A DNA stretch of 55,764 nucleotides. It comes from an uncultured Oscillospiraceae bacterium (GTDB taxonomy: Bacteria; Bacillota; Clostridia; Oscillospirales; Ruminococcaceae). The stretch covers positions 1 through 55,764 of the forward strand of contig CAKSIT010000017.1 of assembly GCA_934462925.1 (NCBI GenBank), written 5' to 3'. A program made the translations under genes and the position numbers. Within the stretch, counting starts at the first letter, position 1, and every line of letters starts with the position of its first letter. The notes under the pieces were generated by a model. That model saw nothing but the letters and a program-made list of their open reading frames with translations. It ran no database searches and had not been told where the DNA came from. Positions 42,972-52,700 of the stretch are shown in pieces.

Positions 42972-44756
42972 ATGTCAGTAAAGATAGGAATACGCCCCGT
43001 TATCGACGGGCGGCAGTTCGGTATCCGCGAGAGTCTCGAGGAGCAGACCATGGGCATGGCGCGCGCTGCCGCGGAGCTTATCACCGCAAAGGTGCGCCAC
43101 GCAGACGGCACGCCCGTTGAGTGCGTGATAGCCGACACCACCATAGGCGGCATTGCGGAAAGCGCCGCGTGCGCGGACAAATTCTCGCGCGAGAACGTTA
43201 CCGCAACGCTTACGGTAACGCCCTGCTGGTGCTATGTAACGCAGGTTATAGACGAAGACCCCAACACCATAAAGGCGGTATGGGGCTTTAACGGCACGGA
43301 GCGCCCGGGCGCTGTATTTCTCGCGGCGGCGAACTCCGCTTACGCGCAGATTGGTATGCCGTGCTTCTCCATTTACGGCCACGACGTAAAGGACGCGGAC
43401 GACAGAGTAATCCCCGCGGACGTTGAGGAGAAGATACTGCGCTTTGCAAGGTGCGCGGCTGCCGTCGGCGACATGAAGAACAAGAGCTACGTAAATATCG
43501 GCGCTTCTGCGATGGGTATTGCGGGCGCTTATTGCAGCGAGGACTTTTTCAGGGAGTATCTTGGCATTCACCCCGAATGGGTGGATATGACGGAGATAAT
43601 CCGCCGCGAAAAGCTTGGCATTTATGACGAAAACGAGTACAAAAAGGCGCTTGCGTGGATAAAGGAGAAATGCCCCGAGGGCGTTGACATCAACCCCACG
43701 CCCGGCATGACCTATATGCGCCCCGTTCTCTCCGAAAAGGAAAAGGCGGAGAACTGGGAGTTTATTGCGAAGATGACCTGCATAGTGCGCGATATACTCA
43801 AGGGCAACCCCAAGCTTGCCGAAATGGGCTGGCTTGAGGAATCGAAGGGCAGAAACGCCGTTCTCGGCGGCTTTCAGGGGCAGAGAATGTGGACGGACTT
43901 TATGCCCAACGCCGACTTCACCGAGGCTATACTCAACTCCACCTTTGACTGGAACGGCGCGCGCGAACCTATCCCCTTTGCAACGGAAAACGACACGCTC
44001 AACGGCACGACGCTTATGTTCCTGCACCTGCTTACGGGCAAGGCTGCGGTATTCGCGGACGTGCGCACCTACTGGAGTCCTGAGGCGGTAAAGCGCGTTA
44101 CGGGCTGGACGCCCGACGGCAAGGCTGCGGGCGGCTTTATCCACCTTATAAACAGCGGCGCTGCGGCGCTTGACGGCACGGGCGCAGTTAAGGACGAAAA
44201 CGGCGAGAGCATTATGAAGCCGTGGTGGGATATGACTGAAAAGGACATAGACGCGTGCCTTAAGGCTACGACGTGGCCGTGCGCAAACCTCGGCTATTTC
44301 CGCGGCGGCGGGTTCTCCTCGTGCTACTCAACGCAGGGCGTTATGCCTGCGACGTTCGTGCGCGTAAACCTTGTAAAGGGTCTTGGACCTACCATTCAGA
44401 TAATCGAGGGCTACACGGTAGAGCTGCCCGAGCAGGTAAACAAAACGCTTCTTAACAGAACAGACCCGACATGGCCGTCCACATGGTTCGCGCCTATCAC
44501 GGTCGAGGGCAAGGCCGCAGTCGCAGACGTATACAGCGTTATGGCGAACTGGGGCGCAAACCACGGGTGCTTTGTGCATGGGCATATCGGCGAGGACCTT
44601 ATTACGCTCGCTTCCATGCTGCGCATTCCCGTTTCGCTGCACAACCTCTCCGACGACAGGCTGTTCCGTCCGCACGCATGGAGCGCGTTCGGCACGACAG
44701 ACCTTGAGGGCGCGGACTACAGAGCCTGCGCGGCTTACGGAGCGCTTTACAAGTAA
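42972..44756 (+). CDS. fucI: L-fucose isomerase
   Basis: FucI interconverts L-fucose and L-fuculose with a divalent metal, the first step of fucose use; it can also act on D-arabinose. The 594-aa length and the motifs KIGIRPVIDGRQFGIRESLE at the start, GGFQGQRMWTDFMPN near 298 and FATENDTLNGTTLMF near 336 are diagnostic. ATG 42972 follows AAAGGAA. No fuculokinase, fuculose aldolase or fucose transporter lies in the window, so the pathway partners are elsewhere. A terminator pair follows. Confidence 0.96.
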   Translation: MSVKIGIRPVIDGRQFGIRESLEEQTMGMARAAAELITAKVRHADGTPVECVIADTTIGGIAESAACADKFSRENVTATLTVTPCWCYVTQVIDEDPNTIKAVWGFNGTERPGAVFLAAANSAYAQIGMPCFSIYGHDVKDADDRVIPADVEEKILRFARCAAAVGDMKNKSYVNIGASAMGIAGAYCSEDFFREYLGIHPEWVDMTEIIRREKLGIYDENEYKKALAWIKEKCPEGVDINPTPGMTYMRPVLSEKEKAENWEFIAKMTCIVRDILKGNPKLAEMGWLEESKGRNAVLGGFQGQRMWTDFMPNADFTEAILNSTFDWNGAREPIPFATENDTLNGTTLMFLHLLTGKAAVFADVRTYWSPEAVKRVTGWTPDGKAAGGFIHLINSGAAALDGTGAVKDENGESIMKPWWDMTEKDIDACLKATTWPCANLGYFRGGGFSSCYSTQGVMPATFVRVNLVKGLGPTIQIIEGYTVELPEQVNKTLLNRTDPTWPSTWFAPITVEGKAAVADVYSVMANWGANHGCFVHGHIGEDLITLASMLRIPVSLHNLSDDRLFRPHAWSAFGTTDLEGADYRACAAYGALYK

Positions 44757-44766
44757 GAATAATTCA

Positions 44767-44794
44767 AGCGCCGCCCTAAAATTCGGGCGGCGCT
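44767..44794. terminator. Hairpin after fucI
   Basis: AGCGCCGCCC and GGGCGGCGCT form a ten-pair stem around TAAAATTC, followed by CAGTTTGTTG. It probably terminates fucI and may also act on the convergent transcript. Confidence 0.7.
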
Positions 44795-44848
44795 CAGTTT
44801 GTTGAAAAAGTCCATTTTACCCGTGTGTGCGGGTCTTTCTACGGTTTA

Positions 44849-44880
44849 GCGCCGCCTGTTTTGCAGGCGGCGCACTTTTT
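44849..44880 (+). terminator. Second terminator after fucI
   Basis: GCGCCGCCTG and CAGGCGGCGC form a ten-pair stem around TTTTG, followed by ACTTTTTT. It lies between the convergent fucI and ABC permease genes. Confidence 0.82.
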
Positions 44881-44890
44881 TGTCGATTTA

Positions 44891-45748
44891 TCAGAACTCG
44901 GGGGCGTCCTCGCGGTTGTTTATCTTTTTCGCCTTAAGCACGGCGTAAGCGAGGAAGAACATTATAACGCCTATCACCACGGAGAGCGCCGAGCCGACTA
45001 TTATCGAGGGGGCGTTCGCCGCAAGGTCGAAGTCCTCTGCGAACATTTCGCCCGTGCAGAGCGTTCTTAGCGTAAACGGCTGGAACTGCGTAAGCTGCAG
45101 CTGCGTGAGTATCATCATCACAAGGCTTGTACCCACCACCATAAGCACGGTAACAACGCCGGGGCGGCTTGTGCATACGCCTACGGAGATATATACGGCG
45201 GTTATGAACGCCGTGTATATCGCGCACAGAAGCGCGGCGAGCATTATCATTCCCGCGCCCATATGCCCGTCGGGGAACAGCGCGTTGCACAAAAAGCCTG
45301 ACAGCGTGCCGCACACAAAGGTAACCGCCGCGACAACGCATGGGTAAAGCACGAATTTCGGCACAAGATAGCTGAAATAATCAAGACCTGCCGCCGCGGG
45401 GATTATCGTGGCGCGCTTTTTCTGCTCGCCGCCCGCCGCCGCCATAAGCAGTATCATCACCACAAGCATACCCGTAACGCAAATCTCATTGAGCGCGGCG
45501 GGGAATACCACCGAAGCGCTTGACAGCACGCTCTGCGCCATGTCAAAGGTATCCGCGGCGGATTCGCCGAGCTGCGCGGACATTTCGGGGTCGCTCAGGA
45601 TGGAGCTGTACATCATAAGTATAAGGCGGTAGAGCAGCGGGTTTGCGAACGCGCAGGAAACAAGCGCTATTATAGTACCGCCAAAGCGGAATGTGCGCGA
45701 ATAGTAGAGCCACTCCTTGACAAAGCCTGCCTTTATCTGCATTTTCAT
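44891..45748 (-). CDS. ABC-2 type transporter permease
   Basis: The 285-aa protein has about six hydrophobic segments typical of ABC-2 permeases, for example FGGTIIALVSCAFANPLLY near 20, GMLVVMILLMAAAG near 93 and a C-terminal pair ending KAKKINNREDAPEF. It is the membrane part of an exporter of unknown substrate. The start ATG at 45748 overlaps the stop of the ATPase gene (TGATG), so the two are coupled. The upstream in-frame ATG at 45856 lies within the ATPase gene and is rejected. Confidence 0.85.
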   Translation of the reverse strand: MKMQIKAGFVKEWLYYSRTFRFGGTIIALVSCAFANPLLYRLILMMYSSILSDPEMSAQLGESAADTFDMAQSVLSSASVVFPAALNEICVTGMLVVMILLMAAAGGEQKKRATIIPAAAGLDYFSYLVPKFVLYPCVVAAVTFVCGTLSGFLCNALFPDGHMGAGMIMLAALLCAIYTAFITAVYISVGVCTSRPGVVTVLMVVGTSLVMMILTQLQLTQFQPFTLRTLCTGEMFAEDFDLAANAPSIIVGSALSVVIGVIMFFLAYAVLKAKKINNREDAPEF

Positions 45749-46650
45749 CAGCCCGCCACCTTTCCGAATATCTCCTCGAGCGTTGCCGTAGTAATGTTGA
45801 AGCTCTCTGCGGTCACGCCCTTTTCGCTCATAAGCTGCATAAGCCTGCGCGAGCATTCCTCCGCGGCGGCGTCGGTGTTTTCGCGCACGCCAAAGCGGAA
45901 AAGCCCCGTATCGTTGTTGTACTCCGCCTTTGCAAAGTCAACAGAGAGAAGCGCTATCTTCTGCTCCTGCGTGAGAGAGCGTACCTTAAGTGTTATCACA
46001 TTGCCGCCGTGCCTTTTCAGCAGGTCGGTAAGTCCGCCCTCCTCCGCTATAACGCCGCCGCGCACTATGCCTATGCGGTTGGCAACGCGCTCAACGTCTG
46101 AGAGGATATGCGTGGAAAGCACTATCGTACTGCCCATGCTTTTAAGGCGGTTGATTATTGCGATAACGTCCGCGCGGCCCTGCGGGTCAAGCGCGGAGGT
46201 CGGCTCGTCAAAAAGCAGCAGCTGCGGCTTTGCGAATATAGCCGCGCCCATACCCAGCCTTTGCGTCATACCGCGCGAAAAGCCCTTTGTGCGCCTGTCC
46301 GCCGCCTGCGTGAGTCCCACTATTTCAAGCACCTCGTCAACGCGCTTTTCGGGGTTTTCGGCGTAATTGCAGCACGCCGCGATATACCGCAGATACTCGC
46401 GCGCGGTCATGTAGCTGAATATCATCGGGCTTTCGGGGAGATAGCCTATAGTCACGGGCTTGCCGCCGCCGAGTTCTATCTCGCCCTCGTCCTTGGGGAT
46501 TATGTCGCAGATGATGTTCATTGTGGTTGTTTTGCCGCAGCCGTTGCGCCCGAGAAAGCCGTACACGTCGCCGTCGTAAACGTCCATGCTAAGCCCGTTA
46601 AGCACCGAGAATGCGCCGTATTTCTTCTTTAAGTTGCGTATCCTTACCAT
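45748..46650 (-). CDS. ABC transporter ATP-binding protein
   Basis: The 300-aa ATPase has Walker A GRNGCGKTT near 34, the signature FSRGMTQRLG near 126 (S-R-G-M in place of SGGQ, common in this subgroup), Walker B LLLFDEPTSALDP near 147, STHIL near 185 and an extra C-terminal domain. It belongs to the CcmA-type group that drives drug, lantibiotic or lipid export. Together with the permease it is an exporter of unknown substrate with its own strong promoter. Confidence 0.93.
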   Translation of the reverse strand: MVRIRNLKKKYGAFSVLNGLSMDVYDGDVYGFLGRNGCGKTTTMNIICDIIPKDEGEIELGGGKPVTIGYLPESPMIFSYMTAREYLRYIAACCNYAENPEKRVDEVLEIVGLTQAADRRTKGFSRGMTQRLGMGAAIFAKPQLLLFDEPTSALDPQGRADVIAIINRLKSMGSTIVLSTHILSDVERVANRIGIVRGGVIAEEGGLTDLLKRHGGNVITLKVRSLTQEQKIALLSVDFAKAEYNNDTGLFRFGVRENTDAAAEECSRRLMQLMSEKGVTAESFNITTATLEEIFGKVAG

Positions 46651-46689
46651 ATGCCCGTCCTTTCGCCGCTGTTTATGTTTGATATATAC

Positions 46690-46718
46690 AGTTTACTACA
46701 TATGTGAGTATTTGTCAA
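46690..46718 (-). promoter_or_regulatory. Sigma-A promoter of the ABC exporter
   Basis: On the minus strand TTGACA (complement 46713-46718), 17 bases, TAAACT (complement 46690-46695). Confidence 0.8.
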
Positions 46719-46762
46719 GGGGGTAGCGGATATTTTATACAGGCGGGCGGGATTTTGCGGTA

Positions 46763-46858
46763 TTACCCCGTAAACCCGCCGCCCGTCCATTTTAGTATGG
46801 TTTTGTAGCCGAGCTTTTCGTACCACCCTGCAGCGGCGGTGTAGTCCTGTTTATTCAT
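46763..46858 (-). CDS. Small ORF or acetyltransferase remnant
   Basis: An ATG at 46858 opens a 31-codon frame whose peptide contains AAGWYEKLGYKTILKW. WYEKLGYK is typical of the C-terminal strand-helix of GNAT acetyltransferases. An AGAGG lies five bases upstream. It may be a decayed GNAT gene end, a small protein, or chance. It lies just past the glyS terminator. Confidence 0.3.
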   Translation of the reverse strand: MNKQDYTAAAGWYEKLGYKTILKWTGGGFTG

Positions 46859-46879
46859 GTGCGCCTCTTTTGTGGTGAG

Positions 46880-46917
46880 AAAAGGGCTGCTTCTGGCGGC
46901 AAAGCCAGAAGCAGCCC
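46880..46917 (-). terminator. Intrinsic terminator of glyS
   Basis: GGGCTGCTTCTGGC and GCCAGAAGCAGCCC form a 14-pair stem. TTTT follows on the minus strand, 15 bases past the glyS stop. Confidence 0.88.
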
Positions 46918-46931
46918 GATTTTTGTCAAAA

Positions 46932-48311
46932 TCAGAAAGCAATGCGCTCCTCAATGTACGCCTTAACGTCTGCAAGAGGTATTCTTACCTGCTGCATGGA
47001 GTCGCGCTCGCGGATAGTTACGCAGTTGTCCTTTTCTACCGTGTCGAAGTCGATAGTAACGCACAACGGCGTGCCTATCTCGTCCTGACGGCGGTAGCGC
47101 TTGCCTATTGCGCCTGCCTCGTCGTAATCAACGGGGAAGTACTTGGAAAGCTCCTCGTAAAGCTCCGTCGCCTTGTCCGAGAGCTTTTTGGAGAGCGGCA
47201 GCACGGCTGCCTTAACGGGCGCAAGCGCGGGGTGCAGGTGCATAACGGTGCGGCTCGTGCCGTCCTCGAGAGTCTCCTCGTCGTAGGCGTCGCATACGAG
47301 CGCGAGGAAAAGGCGCTCAACGCCGAGCGACGGCTCGATAACGTAGGGAACGTATTTCTCGTTGGTTTCGGGGTCGAAGTACTCGAGCGACTTGCCGCTT
47401 GTCTTCATGTGCTGGGTGAGGTCGTAGTCGGTTCTGTCCGCAACGCCCCACAGCTCGCCCCAGCCGAACGGGAACATGAACTCGAAGTCCGTGGTAGCCT
47501 TGGAGTAGAAGCAAAGCTCCTCTTTGTCGTGGTCGCGCAGGCGGAGGTTTTCCTCCTTAATGCCGAGCGACAGCAGGAAGTTCTTGCAGTAGCTTCTCCA
47601 GTAGTTGAACCACTCGAGGTCCGTGCCGGGCTTGCAGAAGAACTCAAGCTCCATCTGCTCAAACTCGCGCACGCGGAAGATGAACTGACCGGGGGTAATT
47701 TCGTTTCTGAACGACTTGCCGACCTGCGCAACGCCGAACGGTATCTTTTTGCGGCTTGTGCGCTGTATATTAGCGAAGTTTACGAAGATACCCTGCGCGG
47801 TTTCGGGGCGGAGGTATATCTCGTTCTTGCTGTCCTCGGTAACGCCCTGAAACGTCTTGAACATAAGGTTAAACTGGCGTATATCGGTGAAGTTGGTGCT
47901 GCCGCAGTTGGGGCATTTAATACCCTTTTCGCGGATATACTCCATCATCTTTTCGTTGGACCAGCCGTTTGCGTCGGTCTCGCCGAAGTCCTCTATAAGC
48001 TTATCGGCGCGGTGACGGGTCTTGCAGTCCTTGCAGTCCATCAGCGGGTCGGAGAAGCCGCCGACATGACCCGACGCAACCCACGTCTGCGGGTTCATCA
48101 GTATAGCGGAGTCAAGACCTACGTTGTACTTGCTTTCCTGAATGAATTTCTTGCGCCACGCCTTCTTGATGTTCTCCTTAAGCTCAACGCCGAGAGGACC
48201 GTAGTCCCACGTGTTAGCAAGGCCGCCGTAAATCTCGCTGCCCGGGTAAACAAAGCCTCTGCCCTTGCAGAGCGCCACGATTTTGTCGAGCGTTTTTTCT
48301 GTGTTGTTCAT
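46932..48311 (-). CDS. glyS: Glycyl-tRNA synthetase (dimeric type)
   Basis: This class II synthetase charges tRNA-Gly. The 459-aa protein is the single-chain alpha2 type, with [20 protein letters not shown] near 20, a zinc-binding set of cysteines (MDCKDCK near 92 and KCPNCGS near 129), motif 2 [14 protein letters not shown] near 204 and motif 3 [16 protein letters not shown] 48311 follows AAAGGA; the TTG two codons earlier is too close to it. The leader of about 60 bases is too short for a T-box. Confidence 0.97.
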   Translation of the reverse strand: MNNTEKTLDKIVALCKGRGFVYPGSEIYGGLANTWDYGPLGVELKENIKKAWRKKFIQESKYNVGLDSAILMNPQTWVASGHVGGFSDPLMDCKDCKTRHRADKLIEDFGETDANGWSNEKMMEYIREKGIKCPNCGSTNFTDIRQFNLMFKTFQGVTEDSKNEIYLRPETAQGIFVNFANIQRTSRKKIPFGVAQVGKSFRNEITPGQFIFRVREFEQMELEFFCKPGTDLEWFNYWRSYCKNFLLSLGIKEENLRLRDHDKEELCFYSKATTDFEFMFPFGWGELWGVADRTDYDLTQHMKTSGKSLEYFDPETNEKYVPYVIEPSLGVERLFLALVCDAYDEETLEDGTSRTVMHLHPALAPVKAAVLPLSKKLSDKATELYEELSKYFPVDYDEAGAIGKRYRRQDEIGTPLCVTIDFDTVEKDNCVTIRERDSMQQVRIPLADVKAYIEERIAF

Positions 48312-48376
48312 TGTCAAATATTCCTTTCACGCCCCGTATGGCTTACGGGGACAAAAATGATAAACCTACCCATGTA

Positions 48377-48405
48377 ATTATAGCGCAAATAGCGCGATTA
48401 GTCAA
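48377..48405 (-). promoter_or_regulatory. Sigma-A promoter of glyS
   Basis: On the minus strand TTGACT (complement 48400-48405), 17 bases, TATAAT (complement 48377-48382). The spacer contains the inverted repeat GCGC-TATTT-GCGC, a possible operator. Confidence 0.85.
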
Positions 48406-48439
48406 GTGGGGAAGCGCTTAGCATGGCGCGAATAATGCC

Positions 48440-49687
48440 TTATTTCTGAAAAGCCTCGGGCTTAAGCGCGTAGTCGCCGTCCATGCGGCGCTCGGCGTAG
48501 CCGAAAAGCTCAAGGTCAGTGAGCGCGGAGGTAACGTCGATAAACGACATACCCGAGCGCTCTACAAGAGCGTCTATATTCTGCGGTTTTTCGGCGATAA
48601 GCCGCACAAGCTGCGCCTCGTTCGGGTCTAGCGCCGAAAGCTGTTCCTCGCTTGGCGCTGCGGGCTGCTCCTGCGCGGCTTGCTCACGCGCGGGCGGGGC
48701 GGGCTTTGCGCGTTTTTGGGGGTGCGCGGGTTTCTCGCGCGCGTCCTCAAGCTTAAAGCCGTCCTTGTTTCTCAGTCGCTCCAGCATACGCTCTGAGCTT
48801 TTGCCGTGCAGGTAGCCGAAGATGTACTCGTTTACTATATCAATATAGCTGAACACGGGTATAGCGCCGTCGCGCAGCAGTGGTATAACGCCCGCGTATT
48901 TCGACGAGGTAACGTCGCGCGGGGGAACGCAGAAAAGGTCGCGCCCCTGCTCGAGCGTGTGTTCCGCAGTCAGCAGGCAGCCGCTGCGCGAGGACGCCTC
49001 TACAATGAGCGTACCAGAGGAAAGCCCCGAAATCATGCGGTTGCGCTGCTGAAAATACGCCGCAAAGGTGGTAGAGTGCGGCAGAAGCTCGCTTATGAGC
49101 GCGCCGCCCGTTTCCAGTATCCTTTTCTTGAGCGGGGCGTTTTCTGCGGGGTAATTTACAAGCTGCCCGCAGGCAAGCACGCCTATGGTGCGCCCGCCCG
49201 CTTCTGCCGTGGCGCTATGCGCCGCCGCGTCAATGCCGACGGCGCAGCCGCTTACTATCACCGTGCCGAGCTGCGCCAGCCTTGCGCAGATGCCCTGCGC
49301 TATATCAAGGCTGTATTTGTCGCAGTTGCGCGCGCCTACTACGGCAAGCGTCACCTCATCGTTAAGCCCCTCAAGGCTTCCCCTTACGAAAAGCACAATC
49401 GGCGGGTTGAAAATGGCGCGCAGGCGTGCGGGGTATTCCTCGTCGTCAAGCGTTATTATGCGGATATCGTTCTTTTCGCAGAGCGTTACAAGCTGCTTTA
49501 CCTCGGCGGAGCGCACGCTTTTGGCGCTGCGTTTTTCCTTTTCGGTGACAAGCGCGCTTTCCTCGTCGCGAATGAACCGCGCTGCGCGTTCTGCGTCGCC
49601 GCCGCAGAGTGCGAGTATCTCATGCGTGCGCGGATTGAACGGCTGCATTACAAGCAGTATCCACAGCCATACCTCCCTGCTGCACAT
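48440..49687 (-). CDS. dprA: DNA processing protein DprA
   Basis: DprA binds incoming single-stranded DNA during transformation and loads RecA. The 415-aa protein has an N-terminal SAM-like region, the Rossmann-fold core with VVGARNCDKYS near 127, VSGCAVGIDAAAHSATAEAG near 156 and RNRMISGLSSGTLIVEAS near 225, then an Ala/Pro-rich linker (about 315-355) and a winged helix at the end. ATG 49687 follows GGAGGTGG, 18 bases after purL, so it is probably co-transcribed with purL. No other competence gene is in the window. Confidence 0.94.
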   Translation of the reverse strand: MCSREVWLWILLVMQPFNPRTHEILALCGGDAERAARFIRDEESALVTEKEKRSAKSVRSAEVKQLVTLCEKNDIRIITLDDEEYPARLRAIFNPPIVLFVRGSLEGLNDEVTLAVVGARNCDKYSLDIAQGICARLAQLGTVIVSGCAVGIDAAAHSATAEAGGRTIGVLACGQLVNYPAENAPLKKRILETGGALISELLPHSTTFAAYFQQRNRMISGLSSGTLIVEASSRSGCLLTAEHTLEQGRDLFCVPPRDVTSSKYAGVIPLLRDGAIPVFSYIDIVNEYIFGYLHGKSSERMLERLRNKDGFKLEDAREKPAHPQKRAKPAPPAREQAAQEQPAAPSEEQLSALDPNEAQLVRLIAEKPQNIDALVERSGMSFIDVTSALTDLELFGYAERRMDGDYALKPEAFQK

Positions 49688-49705
49688 CGCGCCACCTCCG
49701 TTCGA

Positions 49706-52700
49706 TTACTTAAAGTAGTCCACGCCGCCCTTGAACAGCAGCTGCTCCTTGTCGCCGTCAACGTTCTTGCAGCAGTAGTCGGTAAGGCGCTCGGTGTGGC
49801 CCATTTTGCCGAGAACTCTGCCGTCGGGGGAGATTATGCCCTCGATAGCGTGCATGGAGCTGTTGGGGTTGAACGCGGGGTTCATAGTGGGCGCGCCCTT
49901 GAGGTCAACGTACTGCATAGCTATCTGCCCGTTCTCGGAAAGCTGCTTTATCACAGCCTCGGGAGCGGCAAACCTGCCCTCGCCGTGAGAAATCGGTATA
50001 GCGTGTACGTCGCCTACCTTTGTGTGCATAAGCCACGGGGACTTGTTCGTGCATATCCTTGTGTAGGCAAGCTGCGACTGGTGGCGGCCTATGGAGTTAT
50101 AGGTAAGCGTGGGGGAATCCGCGGTGAGCGGCACTATATGCCCGAACGGCACAAGCCCGAGCTTTATCAGCGCCTGGAAGCCGTTGCATATGCCTATCAT
50201 CAGGCCGTCGCGCTTGTAAAGCAGGTTCTCCACGCCCTCGGTGACCTTGGGGTTGCGGAAGAACGCGTTGATGAACTTTGCAGAACCCTCGGGTTCGTCG
50301 CCGCCGCTGAAGCCGCCCGGAATCGCTATCATCTGCGCCTTTTCGATAAGGCTTGCGAACTCCTCGACGCTCTCCTCAACGTCCTTTGCGGAGAGGTTGC
50401 GTATAACGAATATCCTGCTGTCGCCGCCGAAGCGCTCAAAGGCGTTCGCCATGTCGTACTCGCAGTTTGTGCCGGGGAATACGGGGATAAGCACGCGCGG
50501 CTTTGCAAGCTTGGGGCTTATGTGGGCGGTGAGCAGGTCGCAGCCCTTGTCGTAGGACTCCGCCGCGGGTGCGGGCTGCACGGGCAGCTTAGTCTTGAAT
50601 ATCGGCTCGAGAACGCTCTCCCACTTCTTTTCAAGCGCCGCCATGTCAAGCTTCACGCCGTCGCAGAGTATCTCGTAATCGGGCAGCGTTTCGCCTATTA
50701 TGCGCACGCCCTGCGCGTCCGTCGCGCCGTCAAGCTCCATGACAAAGCCGCCGTATACGGGGTCGAACAGCTCCTTGTCGGAAAGGCCCTTAAGCTCTGC
50801 GCCGACATGGTTGCCGAGCGCCATCTTGAACACGCCCTCGGCAACGCCGCCGCCCGTTATCGCCCACACGGAGATAGCCTTCTTTTCGGCGATAAGCTTC
50901 TCAACGGTCTTAAACACGCGCTTTACGCTCTCGGCTATCGGCATACCGTCCTCGTCGTACTCGGGGACGATAAGGCCTATGCTGCTGTAGGGGCATTTAA
51001 ACTCTGCAGAGATAACGTCCTGCGCCTTAGCGGTGCATATTGCGAACGAAACGAGCGTGGGGGGAACGTCGATATCCTCGAACGTGCCGCTCATGCTGTC
51101 CTTGCCGCCGATAGCGCCGCAGCCCATTTCGAGCTGTGCGCGGTATGCGCCCAGCAGCGCCGCGAACGGCTTGCCCCAGCGCTCGGGTTTGCCCTGCGTT
51201 CTCTCAAAATATTCCTGGAACGTAAGGCGGCACTTTTCCGCGCTGCCGCCTGCGGCAACTACCTTTGCAAGGCTCTCAACAACTGCGCAGTACGCGCCGT
51301 GGTAGGGCGACTGTGTAGAAACGAACGGGTCGAAGCCCCACGCCATAACCGAAGCCGTGGTAGTAGCTCCGCCAAGCACGGGGAGCTTTGCCGCCATAGC
51401 CTGCACGGGGGTCTGCTGCGTTCTGCCGGAGAACGGCATAAGCACCGTGCCTGCGCCGATAGTGCTGTCAAAGCGCTGCACAAGGCCTCTCTGCGAGCAG
51501 ATGTTGAGGTCGCCTACAAGCGCCTCCCAGTCGGCGGGGGTGTTGCGGCGGTGCTTTTCGTAGCTTACCTTAACGGCGGGTACGGCAACGTCGGTGTGCT
51601 TTTCAGCGCCGTTTGAGTTTAAGAACTCGCGGGAGATATCCACTATCGTCTTGCCGTTCCACTCCATGCGCAGGCGCGGCTGCTCGGTCACCTTTGCGAC
51701 AACGGTGCTTTCAAGGTTCTCCGCGGAAGCCAGCGCGCGGAACTTTTCGGCGTCCTCGGGCGCTACTACAACAGCCATTCTCTCCTGCGACTCGGAAATC
51801 GCAAGCTCCGTGCCGTCAAGACCGTCGTACTTCTTGGGAACGGCGTTGAGGTCTATTTCAAGGCCGTCCGCAAGCTCGCCTATAGCGACGGACACGCCGC
51901 CCGCGCCGAAGTCGTTGCAGCGCTTGATAAGGCGGGTAGCCTCGGGGTTTCTGAACAGGCGCTGGAGCTTTCTTTCCTCGGGCGCGTTACCCTTTTGCAC
52001 CTCTGCGCCGCAGGTGTCAAGGCTCTTTACGCTGTGCGCCTTGGATGAGCCTGTAGCGCCGCCGCAGCCGTCGCGGCCCGTTCTGCCGCCGAGCAGGATA
52101 ACTATGTCGCCGGGCTCGGGGCGCTCGCGGCGGACGTTGCGCGCAGGGGCAGCGCCCACTACAGCGCCTATCTCCATGCGCTTTGCCATGTAGCCGGGGT
52201 GGTATATCTCGCTTACGTGGCCTGTTGCAAGGCCTATCTGGTTGCCGTAGGAGGAGTAGCCCGCAGCCGCGGTGGTGGTTATCTTTCTCGGGGGAAGCTT
52301 GCCCTTTATCGTCTTTTCAACGGGCAGCAGCGGGTCGGAAGCGCCTGTTACGCGCATTGCCTGATAAACGTAGCTTCTGCCCGAAAGCGGGTCGCGGATA
52401 GCGCCGCCGAGGCAGGTAGCCGCGCCGCCGAACGGCTCTATTTCCGTGGGGTGGTTGTGCGTTTCGTTCTTGAACATCAGCAGCCAGTCCTCGTCCTTGC
52501 CGTCAACGTCCACGGTTATTTTAACGGAGCAGGCGTTTATCTCCTCGCTCTCGTCAAGGTCGGGCAGAAGTCCGTCTTTTTTGAGCTTTTTTGCGGCGAG
52601 GGTAGCAATGTCCATAAGGCAAAGCGGCTTGTTGTCCCTGCCAAGCTCGCTGCGGTCGAGCCTGTACTGCGCAAAGGTGTCTGCAATGTACTTCGGTGCG

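Noticed and set aside
48312..48376. T-box leader upstream of glyS
   Set aside because: The leader between promoter and start is only about 60 bases, far too short.
46857..48377. A 506-codon open frame antisense to glyS
   Set aside because: Covers glyS, its promoter and its terminator; composition is that of an antisense frame.
48806..51616. A 936-codon open frame on the + strand
   Set aside because: It lies antisense to dprA and purL, has a biased composition (many Ala, Arg, Val, Tyr) typical of an antisense frame of GC-rich genes, and shows no family motif.
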